DNA of 64,000 nt from Carnegiea gigantea (Eukaryota > Streptophyta > Magnoliopsida > Caryophyllales > Cactaceae). Under the pieces are notes generated by a model. That model was not told where the DNA came from. It worked only from the letters and a program-made list of their open reading frames with translations, and did no database searches. The stretch covers positions 466,501 to 530,500 of the forward strand of contig JAKOGI010000111.1 in the NCBI GenBank assembly GCA_029747015.1. Reading direction: 5' to 3'. How positions within the stretch are numbered: position 1 is the stretch's first letter; the number at the start of each line of letters is the position of its first letter. The position numbers were made by a program, and so were the translations under genes. Shown one piece after another: positions 45,852 through 58,149 of this stretch.

Positions 45852-47683
45852 TGATGTGGATTTTATGTTCAGTTTTAAAATCCTTTTTACTTGCAAGTAC
45901 ACAAGATCAACTGTAGACTAGCGAGTACAAGGTGTCGATTTCACGAGAAACAATAATAATTTTAAATTTAGCTTTTTCAAATAAAAAGAACAATTCAAAG
46001 GAGAAGTTCAAGTATCAATATAAATTAAAGAAATAGAAAAAAAAGGCAAACGAGTCAAGAAAATATAGAGAAATTAAATTAGAGGTAGATTTAGAACTTT
46101 GGATTTCACCAATAATACAGATATTAAATTACTAACTCAAATAGATAAGCTACAAGCATTAAGCCATAAATTAGAAAAATGAATTATAATTATCAAATGA
46201 TATTATTTGTCTAGTATTAGCATGAATTGTTCTTTTTAGATATGACTCATCTAATTTCTAGCGCAAATTATTTAACTTTAACAATTATAATTTTAAGCCC
46301 AATTGCATAACATCATATTAGCATACAAGGTCTAATATATAATTGAGATAGCAAATCAGACAATTGTAATCAACATGAACAAACAATAGAATTGAGATGC
46401 ATAAACAGGTTAGTATCAAATATAAACTCAAAATTATGCAATATAAGAGACAAAAATAACCCCAAAAGAAATTAGTAATCAATACTATTAATCAAGGATC
46501 CATCTTAATCCTAGAAGAGCAACTTAGGTGGCCATAGTTGGTAAAACACCATTGAAGCTGGTTTGGCTATACCCTTAATATTGTATATTTCACTTCCTAT
46601 GCCCAAAAATTGATACTCAATTACACAAAACTATATAATTTAAGCACCAACCCTCTAGTTTGTCTCACAAATAAGGTGAGAAGAGAAGAGAAACGTGACC
46701 AACAATGCTTATGTCCTTCTAAACTCCTCAACCCAAATGGTCTTGTCTTACAAAAACTCTTTCTAAAAAATGAAACATTGAAGATGATAGAATGGAACAA
46801 TGCTTGGATAAATGATGGATGAGTGGATGATCCTTTTTTGCTCTAACCTACACCACTTTTATAGTGAAAATTTAGCCCTTCTTAGTGCCCAAAAGTTAAG
46901 GAAAAATTAATTTCAACTAATTCCTTGACTGTTCCATTGTTGACTTGCATGAGAAAAGGGTTGTCTTTCGCTAAAAATTAATCTTAAATTATTGTGTTTG
47001 GCTAGGTGATCTTGAACTTGCTCACAAGAACAAAATTTTGGCTGCTGAAGTAAAAAGTTGGGGCGTTGGGCTAGGGGGGAGCAGGACTAGGGTTAATTTG
47101 GCCGCCATATGATGGGCTGCAATAGACAGAAAGAAGTATGCCCAATAAGAGGGAGAGAGCTGAAGCTAGAAGGCTAGAAGGGTGCTAGGGTAAGCTGGCC
47201 AAGGGCTGCGAATAGCTTGGCATAGGTGCACATATGGAAGAGAAGAAGAGAGACAAAGAGAGGGATACAATGCTAGGGGTGAGGCGCAGGCTGATGCTAT
47301 CCAGATAGGCCATGCTGGTTTATGACATAAGCCTACACGGGGCTGAATTTGAAGGAAAAAAGGGGTGAAGTGGGCCACTTGCCAGCTGGGTCATGGAACC
47401 AAATTGAGCCTGCACTAGTCAAAGCCTGTACGGCTAATATGAGCAAGAAGTAGTGAGGTAGGTGGGCTGCTGTTGTCTAGGCCCACTCATAAGCTACTTG
47501 GAGTTGGATCTTGTATTTGAACTTGGATAGAGTCAAATTGATCAGCTTTGTCATCAAATTTATTTATTTAATTCTCACTTGAAAATCATATAAATTGTGC
47601 ATTATTTTCTCATAGAAATATATTTCAAAGACTTAGAAGTTAGTAGAAATAATGGTAGAAATACACATAGATATGAATTATCA
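45852..47683 (-). repeat. Element A 5' LTR
   Basis: Begins (plus strand) TGATGTGG and ends ATTATCA; 1832 bp. Partner of 11670-13553. The frames inside (46610-46822, 47166-47378) are LTR sequence. Confidence 0.88.
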
Positions 47684-48426
47684 GCAGAAAGTAGGCAATC
47701 CTCAATGACATTGTGCTAGTTTGTGGTGCAAAGTCATAGGATAGAGACATAGGAAGGCCCTTCTCTTGCTCTAGCACAGGCAAAGACATGTCATTATACA
47801 AGTCGGGCCTAGATTGGATGGAAGACTCAAAATTATCTTAAAGACCAACTTCAGGTTTCGGAGATCCTAAACTAGAGTTAGATTCATGCAAATTATAATC
47901 CTACCTATAAGATAGTGAGAATATTCAATAATTTTCTCTTTCATAATCTCTACCATTTTATCAGTGATGTTTTTTATCGTATTTTCAAGTTTTACACATT
48001 GGCTTTCTAAATAATCATGATATGGACAATCACAAGCATCACGATTAAAAGACTCATAATATGCACACAAAATAAGAGAATCATAAAATGAAGATGGGTG
48101 GTCATACGAGTCCATGAAGTGACCTTGGTGGTAAGGATTAACATGAAAAGCATACTCACCTTGTTTAAAATCAAAGTGCTCCAAGCTAATTTTTTTTGAA
48201 GAAATCCTAAACCTCATCTTGGGTTTCATACACCAACCTTAGTAAACCTTCAGGACACATAGACTCAACATAACCTCAAAACTCAGCATTCAAACTCATA
48301 ATAATGACCTCACAAATTTTTCAATTTTCAAACCGTTGGTTCAATTGACCACAATAATTATTAAGTCCTGATAAATGGCTCTAGAAAGCTTCATGCGCAA
48401 ATTGTGAAAAATTAAAAAACTCACAT
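47684..48426 (-). pseudogene. Element H gag, N-terminal and zinc-knuckle part
   Basis: Minus strand from ATG at 48424-48426. After a one-base insertion in a T run, the frame aligns with T gag: …QFAHEAF, GLNNYCGQLNQRFEN, KICEVIIMSLNAEF, YVESMCPEGLLRL, TQDEV. The open part 47867-48229 has FHVNPYHQGHFMDSYD and then CAYYESFNRDACDCPYHDY. This is the knuckle with the second Cys changed to Tyr and His to Arg, so it is broken. The sequence after that (LPVLEQEKGLPMSLS) reads Gln where T has its TAA stop. It is cut at 47684 by element A and continues at 11669. Confidence 0.83.
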
Positions 48427-49058
48427 TCTTGAAACCCCCTTTTGGTCTTTTTTTCCAAATTTTATTTAAACATTGTCTTTAACACAAAAATAGAATGAAA
48501 AAAATTGAAAAACAAGAAGCTAAAAGAAAAATGAATAGAAACACTAATAAAACTACAAACTCGCAATTAGATACACTCAAAATCTAGCAAGAATGAAGGA
48601 TAACAACCACTAGTACAAAATTATGAAAATTCCTAAAAATTCTAGAAAAATTCAATTAGAAAAATCCCTAGAAACCTATTAAAAATATCAGAAAAGAAAA
48701 ATTAGGCACTGGATTTGCACATGAATTCGAACTAGAAACTTCAAAATAGGAAAAACTACATTGATTTGTCTTTTTCAGATTTAGTTCAGATTTCATTGTT
48801 TACAACTCCTATTTTCTATTGTGATGGTTTTAATTTGACAGAGAATTGACTATAAAACTAATAACAGCTAAAACTAAGCAAAAGAAATTCAAAATATAAA
48901 CTCTAAACACAAAACAAGAGCATAAGAATTCTAAACTAAAAAAATTTAAACTAAATAAACACTTACTAAAAATCAAGATCAAAAAGACATTACAAAGACT
49001 CAATCAACTAACTCAAGACTAGATCAATAGGACTTGCAACCTAATTTCGCAAACGTCA
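48427..49058 (-). other. Element H leader, non-coding
   Basis: AT-rich untranslated stretch between primer site and gag, in the same place and of about the same length (about 0.63 kb) as the T leader. Confidence 0.7.
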
Positions 49059-49075
49059 TCCCAGCAACGGTACTA
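49059..49075 (-). other. Element H primer-binding site (tRNA-Asp type, decayed)
   Basis: The minus strand reads tagtaccgttgctggga. Like T it has TACC where the tRNA-Asp complement has CGCC. Confidence 0.72.
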
Positions 49076-49081
49076 AAAACT

Positions 49082-50539
49082 TGTTGTGATTTATCGCTAA
49101 CATACAGTTCATCACTATAGTACGTAAAGGTGTCAATCCACAGAGATGTGCATGAAATTAGGTGTCTTTCCTATAAACTAACATGCTAATATTACAATAT
49201 AACCAAAGGAAAAGAATTAATGAGTTAAGGATAGGCTAATAATATTTAGAAAAGAAACTTATAAGAAACTATAACTAACTAGAACTAAAAATGGAATAAG
49301 CAAAATAAATAAATAAAAATGAACCACTTGTTCATAAAGTTACCAACACGAACATCTTTTCAATTATAAGACAAAGCGATAAGTCCCTGCCCAGGAACGG
49401 GAAAATGGGGAAATTGCATGTTGAAACAGGGGCAGTAGCAAAAGCATGAATCCAAGCAAAGCAAAGCAACACCAATGAATCAGGGCCTCAAAATTTGAAC
49501 AAAACAGAGTCTAGAATAGAGTAGCAAAATTTGCAAATAGAGAGCTGAATTTTTTGAACCAATTATTTGGAATTTAACATTAAAACTGAAATCTTGACTA
49601 AAAATTGAAAATCCAAACTTCAATTACACTAATCTTGGGAACTAGAACTAGATCTGAAACTTTTAGAAAAAGAAAATGAGCATTGAAATTGAAACTAAAC
49701 AACTCTACTCTATACTACTTCTACTTCCTTCAAGTTGTAGCCTGAATCTCGATCCTCCTAAGTCCTTCAATCTCCAGTAACCATCGAATTCTTTACTATT
49801 TATTAATCACATAATTGATGAGATAAAGACAGATGATGATGATGATGATGATGAATAGCAACCAAAATGATGATAGTAATGATGATCAAGATAATGGTTA
49901 AATGGATGAATGAGAAGGGGAGAGAAAAAGAAAAGAAATTAACTAAGGAAAGGGTTTATGGCTACCTGGTGAAATGAGGAAGAAGAAGTGAAGGGGGGGG
50001 AGGGTCTTTGCATTCACTAGATATAGGAGAGACAAACATAAAAGAGGGAGGGGGGACCTGGTCACGTGTAGCGCACATGGAAAATAAGTGAGGGAGGGAA
50101 AAAGAAGCCGAGGTGAGCATTTGGGCCTAGGCATTGCTAGACACATGTGAGCTCTGGGCCAAGGGAAAGAAGGAGAAGAATAGGCTCGCTCTAGGGAGGA
50201 AAAAAGGAGGAGAGAGGAAGAGTTGGGTCATGTGGCATGCGTGTAAGGGCAAGAGGAGGAAAGACTAGCGTAGCTCGTGGGCCGACTAGGCCATGCTTTT
50301 AGGTCAGACGGGAGGTCTGGGTCGAATACCTTTTCTTTTTTCCATCTCTCTTCTCATTCGATCAAAAGCCTTGTCTTTCTTTTCTTTTGGCATCTTATTG
50401 AAGCAATTCCATTCTTTTTAAATCTTTACAATCCCTACAAAATAAAATAAAAATATATTAAAATCATGATTTAATGATGTATTTCAAGTAAATATTAGGT
50501 AATAAATGCGCATAAAATGGCATAATTTCAGGTTAAACA
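49082..50539 (-). repeat. Element H 5' LTR
   Basis: Plus strand starts TGTTGTGATTT and ends GGTTAAACA; 1458 bp, close to the 1485-1490 bp of T LTRs, with which it shares the segment tattttattttgtagg (minus strand) near its start. A (GAT)n run lies at 49834-49853. Partner of 3274-9027. Confidence 0.87.
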
Positions 50540-50544
50540 ATGGG
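50540..50544. repeat. Target-site duplication of element H, right copy (ATGGG)
   Basis: Identical to 3269-3273. On the minus strand its first three bases form the His codon of the copia-type zinc knuckle. Confidence 0.85.
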
Positions 50545-51310
50545 GATGCCCCATACATTTCTTGCATCTAAGCGTGGAATCTTTAGGTCTATGGTTATTC
50601 TCTTTGCATAATTTATGTAGGGTTCTATTTTTCATGTTGTCCTCAATTACTAATGTGTGTTCTCCTGTAGTATGATAACTTGATATTTTCCTTCACTTTT
50701 GGCTTTTTTTTCCCCATTACAATATCCTAAAAGGCTTCTTTTATGGCTATTATCAGATTACGTTATTCTCCCATCATGTAGTTCTCAATATCCTATTATT
50801 TCTATCACAGAAACACATGAAAGTCCTTAAATCATTTTATGGCAACAATTATATGATCATATTTAGAGAAATGTTTCTTAGTATTGGTTGTGCAAAGTCT
50901 ACATCTCAAATCAAGTTCCGATGTGCTCTAACTTAGTTGATAATGTTTGAGACATGAATGAGAATTTTTCTATATTTTTGCCTTCCTTTGTTAGTAATGT
51001 GTTGGTCTCTTATGAGGGTTGAGGTTTAATAGAGATCACTTTCTTTGTCCCTTATATGCATCCTTTAAAATTGTCCAAGCCTTCTTAGCTGTCAGAGCAA
51101 CCTAACACAAAGAGGAATTTGTAGAATTAATTTCTTGTTATATTGGTGAAAAGGTACTACAATCATTCTTAGAGTTCTATATGTAACTCCCCTGTCATCC
51201 CAAGAATAATTTTTTTCTTAGGATCTCTGGGCGAGACTTGGCACATCGATATCGTATCCACTATATGCCACAACCCCTATGCAATCAATAAAGTCCTCAT
51301 TTGAATAATA
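50545..51310 (-). pseudogene. Ty1/copia-type gag, decayed, cut by element H
   Basis: Minus strand. From about 51300: QMRTLLIA(stop)GLWHIVD, then near 51103 ALTAKKAWTILKDAYKGQRK, both typical of copia Gag of the UBN2 type. Decayed sequence follows, then RCKKCMGHP at 50546-50569. The zinc knuckle is completed across element H at 3254-3268. Stops are frequent. No copia protease or polymerase was found in either flank. Confidence 0.8.
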
Positions 51311-54300
51311 CACATTTGATATTGTTATTTCTAATATTGGATCCTACTTATCCATATAGATATATGAAATTGAGTGATTACACATGATTTTGACAGATGG
51401 ATAGTTTAGATGGCATTGCAGGTTAAGATGGCAAACTATTATTGGTTTATGCTGTCATTCATTTACTAATCATAAATTTTATATTTTAGTGTTGGTATTA
51501 GAGCATATAATTATTACGCTGTTAATCTCATATAAAGTCAGTTTTATTCATTTTAAATTGCATGTATTTGTAACTATCGTTATGTATTTTTTCACTACTA
51601 ACCAACTTTTTTAATCTAAAATTGGCATATTATAGATAGATGTTGTATACGTTATATAGTAGTCCTTATTTTTGAGAGATCAACTTCATACATTAGTCTT
51701 ATTTATTTTAAATGCTATTTAAAAAATTTTTTTTACATGATTCTTCCCATAACCTTATTATTAGTTTAAAATATTAAGTTTCACACGATTGGCAGATAAT
51801 TATATTTGACATTGAAAATTCATTTACCGATAATTAACTAATAGGTTTCAATTACCAGGATTACTTGTTAGCATCAAACATTGAGGTGCTAATTTTCATA
51901 CATTCCCCTAAAAATGTTTGTATATTATTGAGCAATACAGTCAATCGGTCCATTGGCTAATAATATCATGGTGCTTCATAATAGATGCCTATAATTTCTT
52001 TTTTTCTTTTGGAATAATTTTTTTCAATGGGTTGAAATCTTTGTATAAATACTCCGGTTTTATTAGGCAGAAAGTGATAATCTCAATCCGAATACTCGAA
52101 AATCCAACAATCCAAGTACGTAAAAACTATGTATTGGTATTGATCATATTTAGCTTTACAAGAAAAAATGTTATTTATAGATCTTTTCTACTTTCTTTAT
52201 TCACCCTGGACAAGTAGGTAGGTCACAAATTGCCATAGCTATGCTCAACGAGAGGCCGCGTGTGATCATATGACATAGGACTACAATTTCAGAACTTAAA
52301 TCGGCATAGTACAAGTTATCTCACCAGTCATCATGCTTTTAGCATGATTCACATGTAAACCTTACTTTTCATTTTACTATCTCTATTTCATTTTGCATAT
52401 CTAGGAAATTGTTTTATACTTTTGTTTAATGAAATTATTAGTTTTTAGATTTCAGATTGTCTCCATGAGAAGTGCTCTAACATTTTTATTCAAATCAATA
52501 TTGAAATATATTAGCTTATATTTGATGTAGATACATATGAGATGTTTTGTGTTCATGTCACATTAGTCTAAAAAAAGTTTATCGATGAGATAATGGCTTA
52601 TAATAATCTTATAAATATATTTTGACAAAATTTATTAAAAAAAGATTAAATGAATTGATTGTATCAGAAAAAATGGCATCACAAATGTCTTGAGCAAATA
52701 ATTAATTGTAAGTAACCAAAATTATGTGGAGAATATAGTCGCAAGGTGATGCATAATGCTGTTTTACAGTTTATTACATTATATAATAATATAATAGAAA
52801 TTAAAAACAAGGAAATAAAGAAAAAGGTTAACCTTTGCAAGTTTATTCAGCCACGAAATAGTTAGTCCACAACTACCACGCATTGCAATCGCTTAATATT
52901 TCAAAATAAAATTCACACCAAAGTAGGAGTAAACTCTTGTCTTTCTAGGAATAAATAAAGATTGTTAAAAGTTATCCCATTAAATTAAAATTAAATTTCA
53001 AACTTCTTTTCAATATTTTCTAAGGTAATTTCCCAACTCTGAAACTACTTACCCTTGAAAGTTTTATCAACCTACAATAATATTTAAAAACATCATTGTC
53101 TATATTAAATCTTTACTAAAAAACAATAGAACATGTTATGATATTTTACAAATCATTCAACAAAACCTTTAAGCAAGTTCATGCATTGGACTGGTTTAGC
53201 ACTAGTTTATGAGATAGCTTAGAACTATGTCTAATGTTGATAGAGTAGATGCCCTGAATTTCATGAGGTTAAAATGAATCAGAAAATTTCAGAGTTGGAG
53301 TTTGGTTTTGGAATAACCTTACAATTTTAGGATGTGTTAATGTAGGGGCAAGACTTGAATTATACAACTTAATTTAATAACAACATTGTATTTGAGAGCT
53401 TCTAGAGGATGCTTTTAGAATATTATGTTTGTTTGGTAATATTTTGAACCATTGACAAATGAATTCAAAGAGATAAAAAAGGGGAGAAAGCTATGTCACT
53501 TATGCAAAAATAATATTAATGTGACTGCAATTATATTATAAAACACAAGATTGAAAGGTCGAATTGGAGCCATTTATCCTTATTATATTCAAGATAAAGC
53601 TAAGGCTAAGGAAGGACAATTTAAGGCCAGACATGAAGGAATAATTGTTAATAAATGGAAAGAGATAGATAACAATCCTATTGCTAATCTATATCTAGTG
53701 TTAGCATATTCAGTCTAGTAAAATGCTGCATGAAAGAAAATAAGAAAAGAAACTTGATATGCAATCCTAAGAACATACATAGCCAAGTCCATTCACAATA
53801 AGATGTTCCAAGCAAGAAGGCTTTATACTCTTCAAATGACTAAATCAATGTACGTAATGGATTACACTAACAAATATAGATGTTGTTTCTTCCATCACAG
53901 TTTTTATCATCGTGTAAAAAGAAAATAAGTGTACGAACATTTATTGCAAGCTTACCCTACTCATATGTTATCCTATTATCAAGTTGACAAAAAGTGTCCA
54001 CAAAGACCTTCAAAATGCAAATGATGTTGCAACTATAACTCTATAAAAGGATTCTAGATACAAAAGTAACAAGATGTATCAATTTCCTCATAGCAAATGG
54101 AGCATTATAGATGATGAGGTCAAGATCAGAGCATTGTTCTAATGGGCGTAAAAAATCATGGTTGAATAGAACTGTAAAGCAAGAAAAATATAAAATGCCA
54201 TAACAATAACGAAATAGTGTAGCTAAGGCTACTGACTCAATAACCTTTTTTTAGAGATGTGTAGCTAGTAACTCTGATGATGGTAAAATATGATGTATGA

Positions 54301-55359
54301 AAGGATCAATCTAGTAGCTTTAACGATGGTGAAATCTAATGTATCAATGATCAATCAAATTAAAAGTAAATAAGCACATTGATACTTGAGTAATAATTTA
54401 GGAGCGACATGGCACTTGACACATTGATGATACTTGTTTTACTTTTCAGAAGTTATCCTAAAGAACTCAGGCTTATAGGAGTGCTTATGCTTTGAAGATG
54501 TGCTAGCAGCGGTACCATTAAGTTACACCCAATTTGCATGATGATCTCAAAGAATACTGTGTAGGATGATGATTATGCTAACTTACATAAATACTAAACT
54601 ATTTTGGATGACATCATTCTTAGTATATACTCTCTGCCCAATGTATTATTGTTAGCTAACCATCAAATTAAGTTATTATTTGGTAAGAAAGAAAATCATT
54701 TTAATTTATTGGTAGGGAAAAAAATTCATTTTGTTAGAATATACTTTTCTTATGTTTCACATATTGGGACAGGATAACTTTATTCCAAGGAAATGATAAT
54801 AATCGATCAACTCCATCGAGAAAATTTGTAAGGCATCACATATATGTACTCCTTGAACAATGAGTTAGGGGATAAAGTAGATGGTTTTGAGTCTAATGCA
54901 AAAATGAGGATTGACTTTTATTCATAAGTTATCGTGTAAGCAAGTCATAGTTAGGACATATGCTAATAAAGCGGTCTTGCAGACAAGTTATGTTAGCAGC
55001 TAAGCGACAATCGAAGCTTTGTAAGCCTTTTAGTGATCTTGACATTAAGCAAGCTATGTTCTCTATACCAAACTCAAACTCTCCCAGCCCTGATGGTCCT
55101 AGTAGTGGTTTTTAATGTAAGGTATTAGAATATTTCTGCTTTTCGAGCAAAGTACTTTAGAGTTGTAATGTAACTAATTTCGTTACCCAAGGTTAATTGC
55201 CCAAATGCTATAGCTGAATTTTAGCCCATATCTTGTTGCATCATGGTTTACAAATGCATTATGGGATTGTTTTGCAAGTGATTACAGGAGGTCCTTCCTT
55301 TCTATTGAACTAAAGTCAAGGATTTATTAAAGATAGATAATTAGTTCATAGTGTATTAT
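51311..55359. other. AT-rich stretch with no recognisable gene
   Basis: Both strands are closed by stops throughout; the longest frame, 51918-52217, is hydrophobic and of low complexity. I see no RNA gene and no terminal repeats. A weak two-copy repeat lies at about 54267-54357 (each with gatggt[ag]aaat). The string tggtattagagcat at 51493 resembles an initiator-Met primer site but has no LTR that I can define. Confidence 0.5.
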
Positions 55360-56059
55360 TACTTAGGCTAAAATTATGAATTTTTTTATTTTCACCTCTA
55401 TTTAACTCATAATAATTGTTAAATTAGACTTTGATAGTACTTTCTTGATTTTGTGGGTGAAAAAGAAAATTGACCAAATGATGAGTTTTAGGTATAAAAT
55501 ATGTAGCGAAAAAAGGGAGAGAGAGAGAGAGAACTAAACCCCTAAACATGATGTGAAAAAAACACGAAGAACCAAAGAGCTAAGGTTGGGCTAGTTCCTC
55601 GTAATTTCCACCCAAAATTGGTAAGAACCAAGCAAAACTAGTCAAAGCACTAACAATTTAGTTGGTTCACGGTAGGTTAAGCAAGAACTTGTTCAAGCAG
55701 GGACCCACGATTAGGAGCACAGGTGTGTTCTTTATGTGCATGATCGTGTTCGTCCCTGCATGCTACAGTTTCTCATTTCGATGGGCGAGGAATGGGGAGC
55801 CTGTGCTAGCCCCTAGACTAGGTTATATGAAAATCCCATTTCGTCGCTCCAAGAGAAATTAGGTTGCTTTTTAAAATTTCTTTTATAGTGTAGTTCAAAG
55901 TAGATTAGATCATTTTCTTTCTCTTATAGTCATTTGTAAAGCCTTTTAAATTCAACTAAAGCTTAAGTTTTTTGTGGGTACTGACTAGAATAGTTGGTAA
56001 AGTTTTTAGAACTTGTTTCCAAATATTTGTGTTCAAATCTTGCCTACATCAATTTTCAT

Positions 56060-56067
56060 GCCTCAAA
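56060..56067. repeat. Target-site duplication of non-autonomous hAT, left copy (GCCTCAAA)
   Basis: Exact match to 57369-57376. Confidence 0.9.
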
Positions 56068-57368
56068 TAGGGATAACAGTGGATCCTGGACCCGATCTAG
56101 ATTCGATCAAACCTGATCCATTTTTAAGGATCTAGATCCTACAAATTTAAACCCGTTGGATTTTTAGAGGATTTGGGGTCCTATTGGATCTTGCTCGGAT
56201 CTGGATTTGGATCTGGATCAAAGACTTTGAGACCCAAATCCGACCCTTAACCCGTATACAGGTCCGTTTGTTTTTTTTGACTATTTGTATAGCATATGCG
56301 TTAGGGTTTTTAGTTTTGGTCTTAGATTTCTCACTTCTCTCAGTTGCGCCTCTCTTCCTCACTCTTCAAGCTCTCACGACCTCCTCTCCTCTAGAGTCCA
56401 CCACTCTATGCCTACGCCCCATCTCCTTTAGTTCTTGTTCTCCAATATCTAGGGCCTTTACACTGGCTTCCTCCCTTTTCCATGCAACCACAATTCGGTC
56501 ATGTTCGTCGCGGTTTCGCCAGAACTAGCTGCACTAGCCTCAACTCAGCGTTATCCCTTCACAAATCAGTTATTTTTTGGCTCTTCTGTCCATTTTTCGG
56601 TGCCTCTATCCAGACTCCCAGGTAATTTTCTGGTGCTAGTCGCGGTTGTTTCTCTGATTTTCACTTCTGTTAACTCGAGGGCTTAAAACAGAATATTATG
56701 TTCAAATTGTGTTCATTTTTTATTGACTTGCATTACAATTTGTTCCATGGTTTGATAACTTTATTTGAGGGATAAAGGATTAATAGGGGCATAGCGGAAT
56801 AACGAGTCTCGTCATATATGCTTCCTTCATATTTACTTATGACTAGTCTAGCATCTGGTCTTACCTCCCTCGTTATCTGGGATATTTATCTTATTTCACC
56901 AAGGACTTACCACCTTGTGAACCTAAAGGATATTTGGTCTTGGTGACGTCCAAAAGCAATTCACTAAAATCCTATAATCTCAAAGTCAATAACCCATTGT
57001 ATTAATTAGCACGTCCAAATAGAGAAGAATCAATTATACACTTTATACATTAAATTAGAATTCATTACAAGACTCTTAAGCTAAATTGGAAATCATTTAA
57101 TGTCTTCATGATTTTAGGCTCCATTGTATTAAAATTATATGTATGCACTTTGTTTTGTTGAGAAAAATACGAGAGTGAAAAACAAAACGACTCAAAGTAG
57201 TAAGACCTGTTAAGGACTCGCTAGACCTTTTAGATCCAGAGGATCTGAGTCCGGATCTAAATTTTATAAACCCTATAAATTTGGATTGGACCTGGATCCA
57301 AGTCTAAAAATGGATCTGGATTTGGATCTTCGTGGACCCGATCAAAGCCTGGTCCATTGCCATCCCTA
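56068..57368. mobile_element. Non-autonomous hAT element (1.3 kb)
   Basis: Left end TAGGGATAACAGTGGA; right end reversed TAGGGATGGCAATGGA, so 13 of 16 bases match. A perfect 8-bp duplication flanks it. Both subterminal regions are dense in ggatctggatc-type repeats (56090-56230 and 57230-57350). It encodes no transposase. The middle (56270-56690) is C/T-rich, with (tag)ggttttagt and pyrimidine blocks reminiscent of a plant 5' untranslated region, and could be captured host sequence, but no gene is identifiable. The frame 56184-56528 is not conserved with anything I know. Confidence 0.88.
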
Positions 57369-57376
57369 GCCTCAAA
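57369..57376. repeat. Target-site duplication of non-autonomous hAT, right copy (GCCTCAAA)
   Basis: Exact match to 56060-56067. Confidence 0.9.
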
Positions 57377-58049
57377 CGTACCAAAACCAAAAAAAGGTTG
57401 TGCTTTTGTTTATTTATGCTATTATTCACTTAGAACTTCTTGCAATTCTCTCTCCTTAAGTTGGTTGATCAAGTCTTGTTGATGCTTTGAAGTTCAAGAA
57501 TTTTGTTTTAATATTCTTTCTTTTACTTTTCTTTTCTCAATTCTTAATTTCTTCCCTCGAGAAGCAAGATTCCCCTTCTTTCTCTCTCTACCATGTTAGG
57601 GTTTCAAAACACATTTCAAAAGTTTGTGCTTTTGGTTTACTTATGGGTTAGATTGGAGGTAGGTAGGCTAGGTTAGTGCGAAATAAGTGGAGACAAACCA
57701 TAATTTCACTTCTCTTATTCCATCAATCTAGGTTTAATCTGTATTGTTGGATTCAAGCTTTTGAGGTACCCGTCTCCCCCCCACCCCTCTCTCTCTCTTA
57801 GTTGGTTAGATTTAATGCTTTTGAAGTTAAATTGTATATATTTTTCTCGTTGAATGGTAGTTAGAATCAGTTTATGTTGATTTTATCAATTATGCTTTGT
57901 TTTAGATTAGTTCAATTGATCTCAGCAATTAAATTAGTTAATTATATTTAGTTTTGTTTAATCCTTTGATTAGTTTTGAAATGCACTAATTAGCTAGTAT
58001 GTGTAAGTCTAACATCATCGCATGGCTCCCCAAATATTACTTAACAAAG

Positions 58050-58067
58050 TGGTGCCTTTGCCAAGGA
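58050..58067 (+). other. Element P primer-binding site (tRNA-Asp type, decayed)
   Basis: Reads tggtgcctttgccaagga; 14 of 18 bases match the tRNA-Asp complement, in the right place after the LTR. Confidence 0.68.
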
Positions 58068-58149
58068 TAGTAATGTGAATTAGGTCACTCTCTATTTTCC
58101 ATGGTGTTGTTGTGTTAAATTAGTAAATTGAGTCTAAAAATCCAAAAAT

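Larger units (their letters stand above)
11670..47683 (-). mobile_element. Element A: Athila-like Ty3/gypsy retrotransposon, split by T and CACTA
   Basis: Minus orientation, with 5' LTR 45852-47683, primer site 45828-45845, gag and protease remnants 43100-45380, reverse transcriptase and RNase H 41380-42740, integrase 40912-41140 plus 31927-32874, 3' non-coding region and polypurine tract 13554-14681, and 3' LTR 11670-13553. Without the two inserts it is about 10.7 kb, a normal Athila size. LTR ends are TGAT...ATCA. The four bases outside are ACAG on the left and GCAG on the right, so the target duplication is only approximate. Continuity of H's gag frame across the two sides supports the boundaries. 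The LTRs differ at about 19 of their first 101 bases, mostly by transitions. Confidence 0.88.
3274..50539 (-). mobile_element. Element H: gag-only LTR retrotransposon, host of the nest
   Basis: H lies in minus orientation. Its 5' LTR is 49082-50539 and its 3' LTR is 3274-9027, the latter split by an hAT element. The internal region is split by element A into 47684-49081 and 9028-11669. Without the insertions the internal region is about 4.0 kb, close to the 3.77 kb of element T, to which it is related. It has a tRNA-Asp-type primer site, a polypurine tract, TGTTG-type LTR ends and the 5-bp duplication ATGGG on both sides. It encodes only a decayed Gag with a CCHC-type region and the acidic C-terminal repeat domain. 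No pol is present. The LTRs are strongly diverged, so it is an old insertion. Confidence is high because terminal repeats, duplication and split reading frame all agree. Confidence 0.9.
55360..58046 (+). repeat. Element P 5' LTR, interrupted by an hAT element
   Basis: The left part (55360-56067) includes a (GA)n run near 55519. The right part (57377-58046) ends …TACTTAACA just before the primer site. Frames at 55662-55862 and others have no family signature. Confidence 0.55.
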
